Below, piece by piece: positions 1 to 6,954 of a stretch of 6,954 nucleotides of DNA. Each line of letters opens with the position of its first letter. Position 1 is the first letter of the stretch. Both the position numbers and the translations under genes were made by a program. The notes beneath the pieces were generated by a model. That model was not told the DNA's origin, made no database searches, and worked only from the letters and a program-made list of their open reading frames with translations. The stretch spans positions 1 to 6,954 of the forward strand of contig JAURXG010000674.1 of assembly GCA_030654555.1 (NCBI GenBank). The letters run 5' to 3'. The DNA is from Aquabacterium sp. Lineage in GTDB: Bacteria; Pseudomonadota; Gammaproteobacteria; Burkholderiales; Burkholderiaceae_C.

Positions 1-1296
<1,296 letters not shown>

Positions 1297-1307
1297 GTGG
1301 GTTGTTT

Positions 1308-1329
1308 CGCCCCGCTTGAGGTTGGGGCG
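1308..1329 (-). promoter_or_regulatory. Candidate hairpin in the helicase 5' leader, next to the start codon
   Basis: Read on the minus strand, CGCCCC (1329-1324) and GGGGCG (1313-1308) can form a perfect six-base-pair G/C stem around a ten-base loop. The stem ends 11 bases before the helicase ATG. It contains the only G-rich sequence near a ribosome-binding position, so it could limit initiation. The pairing is seen directly; any regulatory role is inferred. In DNA this GC-rich, a six-pair stem can arise by chance. Confidence 0.3.
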
Positions 1330-1447
1330 CCAAACGATCGGCCTGCAGCCGCTTCTTGCGAAGGGCCCCAGTCGGGGAGGCAGATGGGTCGATGCAGAGG
1401 TCGAGAGTCGACTGCTGGGGCGTGACTGGTAGCGCCCGAACCTTTGC

Positions 1448-1453
1448 ATTGTA
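1448..1453 (-). promoter_or_regulatory. Candidate -10 element for the helicase gene
   Basis: The minus strand reads TACAAT inside CGTTACAATGCAAAGG, one mismatch from the sigma-70 consensus TATAAT and clearly AT-richer than its surroundings. A start about 7 bases downstream would give a leader of roughly 145 bases before the ATG at 1296. No good -35 hexamer sits at the usual 16-18 base spacing (CGGCCC at 17), so the call rests on the -10 alone. Confidence 0.35.
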
Positions 1454-1519
1454 ACGGGCAACCCCCTTCAGGGCCGGGGATGAGGTCCGCAAAGCCCCGG
1501 CAGTTCGGAGGCAGGCTTC

Positions 1520-1525
1520 TAGAAT
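1520..1525 (+). promoter_or_regulatory. Candidate -10 element for the peptidase-kinase unit
   Basis: TAGAAT within GCTTCTAGAATCATCG is one mismatch from TATAAT, on the coding strand about 65 bases before the peptidase ATG. A start near 1532 would give a leader of about 60 bases. The hexamer 17 bases upstream, CCGGCA, matches TTGACA at only three positions. Similar TAGAATC-like elements are frequent before betaproteobacterial genes (recollection, not computed). Confidence 0.4.
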
Positions 1526-1579
1526 CATCGATCCCCACCCGCCCAGCGCGCGGCCGTTTCCGGCGCCGGGGCATTCACC

Positions 1580-1583
1580 GGAG
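1580..1583 (+). promoter_or_regulatory. Ribosome binding site deciding the peptidase start
   Basis: GGAG lies seven bases before the ATG at 1591, an ideal spacing. It favours this start over an in-frame upstream ATG at 1444, which would lie before the candidate promoter and would add 49 residues with no resemblance to the family N-terminus. Confidence 0.7.
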
Positions 1584-1590
1584 CCCTCCC

Positions 1591-3402
1591 ATGGACACCC
1601 GCGTCAATCCCGTTCGTGAACGCATCGCCCATGTGCGCGAGGCCCTGGCCCGCCACGGCGCCGTGGCCCTGCTGGTGCCCAGCGCCGATCCGCACCTCTC
1701 CGAATACCTGCCCGGCCGCTGGCAGGGGCGCGAGTGGCTGTCGGGCTTCACCGGCTCGATGGGCACGCTGGTGGTCACCGCCGCCCAGGCCGCGCTGTTC
1801 GCCGACAGCCGCTACTGGCAGCAGGCCGAAGCCGAACTGCTGGGCAGCGGCATCGATCTGGTGAAGATCCCCACCGGCGCCGCCACCCACCACATCCAGT
1901 GGCTCGTCGACCACGCCGCACGCGGCGAGGCGGTGCTGGTCGACGGCCAGGTGCTGGGCCTGGCGGCAGCGCAGCAGCTGCGCGCCGCGCTCGATGCCGC
2001 CGGCATCACGCTGCGCACCGACACCGATCTGCTGGCCGAAGTCTGGCCCGACCGCCCGGCGCTGCCGGCGGCCGCGGTGTATGCCCACGAGGCGCCGCAG
2101 GCCGTTGCATCACGCGCGCAGCGCCTGTCCCGGCTGCGCGAGGCGATGGCGCTGCACGGTGCCACGCATCACTTCGTGTCGACGGTCGACGACATCGCCT
2201 GGATCACCAACCTGCGCGGCGCCGATGTCGACTACAACCCGGTGTTCCTGGCGCACCTGCTGATCGATGCCACGCGCGCCACGCTGTTCGTCGGCGCCGG
2301 CAAGGTGCCGGCCCCGCTGGCCGCGCAACTGGCCGCCGATGGCTTCACGCTGGCCGACTATGCGCTGGCGGCGCCAGCGCTGGCGGCGCTGCCCAGCGGC
2401 AGCCGCTTGCTGGTCGACCCGCGCCGCATCACGCTGGGCTTTCGCCAGCAGGTGGCGGCGGGCGTGGCGGTGGTCGAGGCCATCAACCCCAGCACGCTGT
2501 TCAAGAGCCGCAAGACCGACGCCGAAGCCGCCTTCGTGCGCGAGGCGATGATCGAGGACGGCGTGGCGATGTGCCGCTTCTACGCCTGGTTCGAGGCGGC
2601 GCTGGCGCGTGGCGAGCGCATCAGCGAGCTGACCGTCGACGAGAAACTGTCGGCCGAGCGCGCCCGGCGCCCCGGCTTCGTGGGCTTGAGCTTTTCCACC
2701 ATCGCCGGCTTCAACGCCAACGGCGCGCTGCCGCACTACCGCGCCACGCCCGAGTCCTACGCCTGGATCGAGGGCGACGGCCTGCTGCTGATCGACTCGG
2801 GCGGCCAGTACCTGGGCGGCACCACCGACATCACCCGCGTCTGGCCGATCGGCACCATCACCGCCGCGCACCGGCGCGACTTCACGCGGGTGCTGCAGGG
2901 CATGAAGAACCTGGCGCGGGCGCGCTTTCCGCGTGGCACGCTGAGCCCCTTCCTCGACACGCTGGCGCGCGCGCCGCTGTGGGCCGACGGGCTGGACTTC
3001 GGCCACGGCACCGGCCACGGCGTGGGCTACTTCCTCAACGTGCACGAAGGCCCGCAGACCATCAGCAAGGCCCTGCCCGAAGCGCACCACGCGATGGAGC
3101 CCGGCATGATCACCAGCGACGAGCCGGGCGTGTACCGGCCGGGGCAGTGGGGCGTGCGCATCGAGAACCTGCTGCTCAACGTGCCGCTGTCCACCGCCGA
3201 GAACGGCGCCTTCGGCGAGATGCTGGCGTTCGAGACGCTGACGCTGTGCCCGATCGACGCGCGCTGCATCGAGCGTGGCCTGCTGCGCCCCGACGAGATC
3301 GACTGGCTCGACCGCTACCACGCCACGGTGCGCGAGCGCCTGGCGCCCCGGCTGGACGGCGATGCGCTGGCCTGGTTGATCAAGCGCACCGAACCGATCT
3401 GA
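1591..3402 (+). CDS. Xaa-Pro aminopeptidase (aminopeptidase P, M24B, three-domain type)
   Basis: Cytoplasmic dinuclear metal enzyme (usually Mn2+) that removes an N-terminal residue preceding proline. The start at 1591 has a good GGAG and gives 603 residues, close to human XPNPEP1 and other three-domain members and longer than the roughly 440-residue E. coli PepP. Layout: creatinase-like N-terminal domain (about 10-140, including LSGFTGSMGTLVV and FADSRYW), a second related domain (about 150-305), the pita-bread M24 catalytic domain (about 310-540) and a short C-terminal M24_C region. Metal ligands are all present: D402 (LLLIDSGG), D413 (TTDITR), H476 (GTGHGVG), E511 (SDEPGVY) and E525 (RIEN). 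The catalytic histidine is H485 (NVHEGPQ). Ligand spacing agrees with the human enzyme to within one residue. The upstream gene is divergent; the sugar kinase follows after two bases, implying cotranscription. Nothing is truncated or missing. Confidence 0.95.
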   Translation: MDTRVNPVRERIAHVREALARHGAVALLVPSADPHLSEYLPGRWQGREWLSGFTGSMGTLVVTAAQAALFADSRYWQQAEAELLGSGIDLVKIPTGAATHHIQWLVDHAARGEAVLVDGQVLGLAAAQQLRAALDAAGITLRTDTDLLAEVWPDRPALPAAAVYAHEAPQAVASRAQRLSRLREAMALHGATHHFVSTVDDIAWITNLRGADVDYNPVFLAHLLIDATRATLFVGAGKVPAPLAAQLAADGFTLADYALAAPALAALPSGSRLLVDPRRITLGFRQQVAAGVAVVEAINPSTLFKSRKTDAEAAFVREAMIEDGVAMCRFYAWFEAALARGERISELTVDEKLSAERARRPGFVGLSFSTIAGFNANGALPHYRATPESYAWIEGDGLLLIDSGGQYLGGTTDITRVWPIGTITAAHRRDFTRVLQGMKNLARARFPRGTLSPFLDTLARAPLWADGLDFGHGTGHGVGYFLNVHEGPQTISKALPEAHHAMEPGMITSDEPGVYRPGQWGVRIENLLLNVPLSTAENGAFGEMLAFETLTLCPIDARCIERGLLRPDEIDWLDRYHATVRERLAPRLDGDALAWLIKRTEPI

Positions 3403-3404
3403 GC

Positions 3405-4340
3405 GTGGGCACCGGGCCCACGTTCTCGCTGGGCATCGACCTCGGCGGCACCAAGACCGAGGCCGTGGTGCTGGACGGGCAGGGCGCCGAGCGCTGGCGC
3501 CGGCGCATCGCCACGCCGTCGGCGCAGGGCTATCACGCGGTGCTGGCGGCGCTGACCACGCTGGTGGCCGATGCGCGCTCGGCGCTGGCGGCCGACGCGG
3601 CGATGACCATCGGCATGGGCACACCCGGCAGCCTGACCGCCGACGGCGTGTTGAAGAACGCCAATACCCAGTGCCTGAACGGCCGGCCGCTGCAGCACGA
3701 TCTGCAGGACCGGCTGGGCCAGGCGGTGGTCATCGCCAACGACGCCAATTGCCTGGCGCTGTCCGAGGCCACCGATGGTGCCGGTGCCGGGGTGCCGGTG
3801 GTGTTTGCCGCCATCCTGGGCACCGGCACGGGCGCCGGCATCGCGGTGAACGGCCGGGTGTTGACGGGGCCCAACCGGCTGGCCGGCGAGTGGGGCCACA
3901 ACCCCTTGCCCTGGGCCGAGGCCGACGACGCCCGGCCCGCCTGCTACTGCGGCCAGTCGGGCTGCGTGGAGACGCTGGTCAGCGGCCCCGGCCTGGCGGC
4001 CGACCACCAGCGCCGGCATGACGGCGCGCTGACCGCGGCGCAGATCGCCCAGGCCGCGGCGGCGGGCGATGCCGCCTGCATCGACACGCTGGCGCGTTGG
4101 CAGCACCGCCTGGCCCGGGCGTTGGCGGCGGTGATCAACCTGCTCGACCCCGACGTGATCGTGCTGGGCGGTGGCCTGTCGCGCATCGCCAGCACCTACA
4201 CCGGGGTGCCGGCGCTGTGGGGCCGCTGGGTGTTCAGTGGCGGCGTGCGCGAGCCGGTGCGCACGCGGCTGCTGCCGGCCCGGCATGGCGACGCCTCGGG
4301 CGTGCGCGGCGCGGCCTGGCTGGGGCGGGATGGCGCCTAG
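3405..4340 (+). CDS. mak: ROK-family sugar kinase, Mak-like fructokinase/mannokinase
   Basis: Cytoplasmic kinase predicted to phosphorylate fructose or mannose to the 6-phosphate using ATP. The 311 residues match the ROK family length. The ATP phosphate loop GIDLGGTKTE is at 10-19, and the catalytic base is D113 in IANDANCLALSEA. GTGTGAGIAVNG forms the second nucleotide-binding segment. The zinc site combines H165 (GEWGHNPLPW) with C180, C182 and C187 (CYCGQSGCVE). KNANTQCLNG, GEWGHNPLPW, LDPDVIVLGGG and the end SGVRGAAWL closely resemble E. coli Mak as I remember it, and fit NagK or glucokinase less well; sugar choice remains inferred. The start is GTG, two bases after the peptidase TGA. There is no clear Shine-Dalgarno, and the next in-frame ATG would remove the ATP loop, so translation probably depends on ribosomes finishing the peptidase. 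It is convergent with the metalloprotease. Confidence 0.9.
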   Translation: MGTGPTFSLGIDLGGTKTEAVVLDGQGAERWRRRIATPSAQGYHAVLAALTTLVADARSALAADAAMTIGMGTPGSLTADGVLKNANTQCLNGRPLQHDLQDRLGQAVVIANDANCLALSEATDGAGAGVPVVFAAILGTGTGAGIAVNGRVLTGPNRLAGEWGHNPLPWAEADDARPACYCGQSGCVETLVSGPGLAADHQRRHDGALTAAQIAQAAAAGDAACIDTLARWQHRLARALAAVINLLDPDVIVLGGGLSRIASTYTGVPALWGRWVFSGGVREPVRTRLLPARHGDASGVRGAAWLGRDGA

Positions 4341-4364
4341 CGTTACGCTTTGCGACGACAGCGC
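4341..4364. other. 24-base convergent gap between kinase and metalloprotease
   Basis: The two genes face each other and their stop codons are separated by only 24 bases. The gap begins with a very small inverted repeat, AGCGTTACGCT, overlapping the kinase stop and followed by only three T on the plus strand. That is too short a stem to call an intrinsic terminator, so transcripts may well run into the opposing gene. Confidence 0.6.
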
Positions 4365-6954
4365 TCAGCCGCCGGCGCGCTGCAGCGGTGCGGCCAGGGC
4401 CGCGCGCAGCGATTCGGCGCTGTCCTGCAGGTGGGCGCGGGCCTCGGCACCGAGCGCGCCGCGCCGGCTGGCCTGCTCGATGTGCTGGGCCAGCGCGGCG
4501 GCCCGCGTGCGCACCAGCGAGCGGGCATCGCTGCGGCTCATCGTCCCGGGGCGCAGCACCAGCGCGGTCATGCGGTTGATGTACTCGCGCTGAAGTTCGC
4601 GCCGGGGCTGCGCGATGTCCTTGGCCGCGGCCAGTTCGCTCCACACATCGGTCTCGAGCTGCTGGTACAGCGCGGTCAGGTGCAGCGCCTGGGCGGGCGG
4701 GCTGACCTTGCTCTGATTGTCGAGCACCCGCGCGGCCATGGCGTCGCTCATCAGCCGGTTGAGGATGGCGCGCTGCAGGTCCAGCACCGTCTGCGCCAGC
4801 GCAAACTCGGTGGGCACGGCCGGTGATTCGCCGCGCTCGAAGAAGTTGGGCGCCAGCTTGCGCTGCAGTGCCGGGCTGACCACGAAACTGTCGGCCGCCA
4901 GCACCCGCTGCGACAGCAGCTGCAAGGCCGCACGCTGGTCGGTCGACGGCACCGGCTGCAACGGATCGCGCCCGGTGTTGGGGTAGTCGCGCAGCGTGCG
5001 CACACCACCGCTCTGGCGCATCAGGATGCCCGCCGCCCGGCCGGCATCGCGCACCGCGTAGGCCAGCGCGCGGCGCAGGCTGCCGAAGTCCTCGTCGGGC
5101 TTGAGGGCGCGGGTCTCCTGGCGGCTGAACAGGTCGCGGGCGATGTCGAAGCGCCGCGCCGCGAAGGCCAGCACGTCGTCGCCCAGGTCGAACTGCAATG
5201 CCTCCGGGTCGATGCCCAGGAAGTTGTCCTCGTCGGTGCCGTAGGCCAGCCCCGGCTCGCCGCTGCGCGCGGCGATGCGCGCCAGCTCGGTGGCTTGCTG
5301 GTCGGGCGCCAACGGTTTGTAGGCGTATTCGATGGCCCAGTAGTCGTAGGCGCCCAGCGTGGCCTGGAATGGCGCGGCCGCCTTCTCGCCGGGGCGCGGC
5401 AGGTTGACCGGCGCGTACTCCATCACCGAGCCGGTGAAGGCCTCGCGGCGGGTGAACTCGGGGTCGGCCACCTGCTGGGCGCTGATGGCGTGCGAGGCGC
5501 GGAAGTTGTGACGCAGGCCCAGCGTGTGGCCCACCTCGTGCATCGTCACGTCCTTCATGTAGTCGAGCACGAATTGCTGCGCCTCGGGGCTGTCGGGATC
5601 GATCTCGCCGCGCGCGGCCAGCACGTCCATCGCGTAACCCAGCTGTTCAGCGGCCTGGTCGGCATGGCGGCAGGTGAGCGGATCGTGCAGCGACGGCCCG
5701 GCGCCGATGGCGCCATCGAAGGCGGGCAGGGTGTCGACCTGTCCGACCTGCAGCAGGTCGGCCCACTCCTGCGCCGCGGCAGCCGTGCCGGTGGCGCCCA
5801 GCACGCGGGCGCGCAGGTTGCGCAGGTTGCGCGACGACAGGCTCTCCAGCGCGATGTCGGCGTCCAGGATCTCGCCGCTGCGCGGGTCGACATGGCTGGG
5901 GCCGATGGCGCCGAAGCCGGGCTCGCGGTTGACCATCCAGCGCAGCGAGGCCACGCCGGCGTCCAGCGTGTCCCAGTCGGCATCGTCGGGCTGCTGCTTG
6001 ACCTCGATGGCGTTCTTGAAGCCGATGCGCTCGAAGGCCTTGTTCCACTCCAGCACGCCGGCGGTGATGGCGGCGCGGTACTTCAGCGGGATGTTGCGGT
6101 CCAGCCAGTAGGTGATGGGCTTGACCGGCTCGGACAGCTCGGCCGCCGGGTCCTTCTTCTCCAGCCGCCAGCGGTTGACCACGCGCTGGCGCGGGCTGCG
6201 CGCCAGGTCGTCGCTGAAATCGTCGGTGACCGAGATGAAATGCCCCACGCGGGGGTCGGCCGGGCGGGCGGCCATCGGCTGCGCCGGCAGCCTGGCCAAC
6301 GAGTAATGCAGCCCCAGGAACAGGCTGCGCGCATCGGGCACGCCGCTGGGCGTGGTGGGCACCGGCGCGCCCGGTGGCGCACCGGGCTGCGGCACGGCGA
6401 TGTTGGCGGTGACGAAGTGGTTGTTGGTCTCCACCACCAGCAGATCGGGTTGGCCACGCACGCCCAACACCGCCGAATTGCGCGGATCCAGCCCGTAGCC
6501 CTGGCGGTAGCTGCGCTGCAGCTGCCCACCCAGCCCCATCATGTCGGACAGGAAGATCGCGCCCGCATCGACCAGCACCGACTTGCGCTCGGGGTGCGGC
6601 TGGCTGGCCACCAGGTTGGCGCCCAGCAGGCTGGGCGAGATGGCGGCCGCCACGGCGCGGGCTTCGGGCGTGCCGGGCTTGGCGATCTGCTGCTCGTTGA
6701 TGGCCAGCAACTGCACCACGTTGTGCTGCCGGCGGAATTGCACCAGCCGGGGCGATCCCAGCATCAGCCCGCCGAACAGCCGCCCCTCGCCGATGCCGGT
6801 GCGCAGCTTGGGCGACAGGAAGAACGGCCGGTTGAAATCCTCGGGCCGCAGTTCCAGCCACAGCCGCTCGTCCTTCTGCCAGGCGGTGAACAGGCCGTCG
6901 CTCTTGCGGGCGTCCTTGATGACGGTGGCGAACGGCGGCGGCTGGCCCGCGGCC
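4365..6954 (-). CDS. Zinc-dependent metalloprotease, DUF5117/DUF4953 (metzincin-like) family, N-terminus cut by window edge
   Basis: Large zinc protease; 862 codons are visible from the right edge (first full codon at 6953) to the TGA at 4365-4367, with no stop between. An internal ATG at 6764 is not the start: the sequence before it (AAGQPPPFATVIKDARKSDG, then LFTAW and LWLEL) is typical of the family's N-terminal region (DUF5118-like). Visible residues about 65-280 look like the DUF5117 part (VVETNNHFVTAN, HYSLARLP, VGHFISVTDDFSD). The catalytic region starts near YWLDRNIP (from 282). It contains HEVGHTLGLRH (472-482), the metzincin pattern HEXXHXXGXXH with zinc ligands H472, H476 and H482 and catalytic E473. 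Thirty residues later SVMEYAP, with M511, is a plausible Met-turn. The rest is a helical C-terminal region ending LQRAGG. Relatives usually carry a signal peptide and are thought to be exported, but that end is outside the window. The physiological substrate is unknown to me. Naming of the DUF domains is from memory. Confidence 0.9.
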   Translation of the reverse strand, partial: AAGQPPPFATVIKDARKSDGLFTAWQKDERLWLELRPEDFNRPFFLSPKLRTGIGEGRLFGGLMLGSPRLVQFRRQHNVVQLLAINEQQIAKPGTPEARAVAAAISPSLLGANLVASQPHPERKSVLVDAGAIFLSDMMGLGGQLQRSYRQGYGLDPRNSAVLGVRGQPDLLVVETNNHFVTANIAVPQPGAPPGAPVPTTPSGVPDARSLFLGLHYSLARLPAQPMAARPADPRVGHFISVTDDFSDDLARSPRQRVVNRWRLEKKDPAAELSEPVKPITYWLDRNIPLKYRAAITAGVLEWNKAFERIGFKNAIEVKQQPDDADWDTLDAGVASLRWMVNREPGFGAIGPSHVDPRSGEILDADIALESLSSRNLRNLRARVLGATGTAAAAQEWADLLQVGQVDTLPAFDGAIGAGPSLHDPLTCRHADQAAEQLGYAMDVLAARGEIDPDSPEAQQFVLDYMKDVTMHEVGHTLGLRHNFRASHAISAQQVADPEFTRREAFTGSVMEYAPVNLPRPGEKAAAPFQATLGAYDYWAIEYAYKPLAPDQQATELARIAARSGEPGLAYGTDEDNFLGIDPEALQFDLGDDVLAFAARRFDIARDLFSRQETRALKPDEDFGSLRRALAYAVRDAGRAAGILMRQSGGVRTLRDYPNTGRDPLQPVPSTDQRAALQLLSQRVLAADSFVVSPALQRKLAPNFFERGESPAVPTEFALAQTVLDLQRAILNRLMSDAMAARVLDNQSKVSPPAQALHLTALYQQLETDVWSELAAAKDIAQPRRELQREYINRMTALVLRPGTMSRSDARSLVRTRAAALAQHIEQASRRGALGAEARAHLQDSAESLRAALAAPLQRAGG

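Noticed and set aside
1366..1377. A CCCC/GGGG inverted repeat and, further on, the palindrome AGTCGACT (1406-1413) in the intergenic region.
   Set aside because: Both are very short and expected by chance in DNA this GC-rich; neither is placed at a promoter or start where a role would be likely.
1444..1590. A 49-residue N-terminal extension of the peptidase from an upstream ATG.
   Set aside because: The extension lies partly before the candidate promoter and does not look like family sequence; the ATG at 1591 has a well-spaced GGAG.
2110..3624. A 504-codon minus-strand frame antisense to the peptidase and kinase.
   Set aside because: It is low-complexity Arg/Ala/Gln/Gly-rich sequence crossing two genuine sense genes; an artefact of high GC at third positions.
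3315..4286. A 323-codon minus-strand frame opposite the kinase.
   Set aside because: It has no recognisable motif, and the sense strand encodes a complete ROK kinase with all catalytic and zinc residues.
1734..4340. A possible 868-residue fusion ending in the ROK kinase.
   Set aside because: Before 3405 this frame is only the out-of-frame shadow of the peptidase; kinase similarity starts just after the GTG at 3405. It is not a fusion.
4339..4349. AGCGTTACGCT as an intrinsic terminator.
   Set aside because: The stem is only four or five pairs with almost no loop, and just three T follow; too weak to call.
4350..4826. Plus-strand frames at the end of the metalloprotease gene, as if a small gene followed the kinase.
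   Set aside because: They are antisense to the continuous metalloprotease frame and their products have no family likeness or plausible ribosome binding site.

Overview
The window is very GC-rich, gene-dense chromosomal DNA. It looks like a betaproteobacterium, probably a Burkholderiales member of the Rubrivivax/Leptothrix/Ideonella kind. This is inferred from base composition, from codon choice (almost every third base is G or C) and from how the proteins read; no marker gene settles it. I see no rRNA, tRNA, CRISPR array, insertion sequence, integrase or phage gene.

Layout: (1) Positions 1-1296, minus strand: an RhlE-type DEAD-box RNA helicase with all its core motifs. It runs off the left edge inside a glycine-rich RS/G-repeat tail. 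(2) Positions 1297-1590: a 294-base divergent intergenic region with a candidate -10 element for each direction and a small hairpin in the presumed helicase leader. (3) Positions 1591-3402, plus strand: a 603-residue Xaa-Pro aminopeptidase (M24B, three-domain type) with all five metal ligands. (4) Positions 3405-4340, plus strand: a 311-residue ROK sugar kinase closely resembling E. coli Mak (fructokinase/mannokinase). It starts at GTG two bases after the peptidase stop, so the two genes almost certainly form one transcription unit. (5) Positions 4365-6954, minus strand: a large zinc metalloprotease of the DUF5117/DUF4953 type with a metzincin signature. It converges on the kinase with a 24-base gap, and its N-terminus lies beyond the right edge.

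The genes do not form an obvious pathway. Helicase (RNA remodelling), aminopeptidase (peptide turnover), kinase (sugar entry into metabolism) and metalloprotease (probably exported) look like ordinary chromosomal neighbours. Both edge genes are open at the window boundary. The GC-rich composition leaves many long spurious reading frames open on both strands; these were set aside. I found no convincing new multi-gene system. The points most worth a second look are the helicase's repeat tail and leader hairpin, the peptidase-kinase coupling and the poorly characterised metalloprotease.
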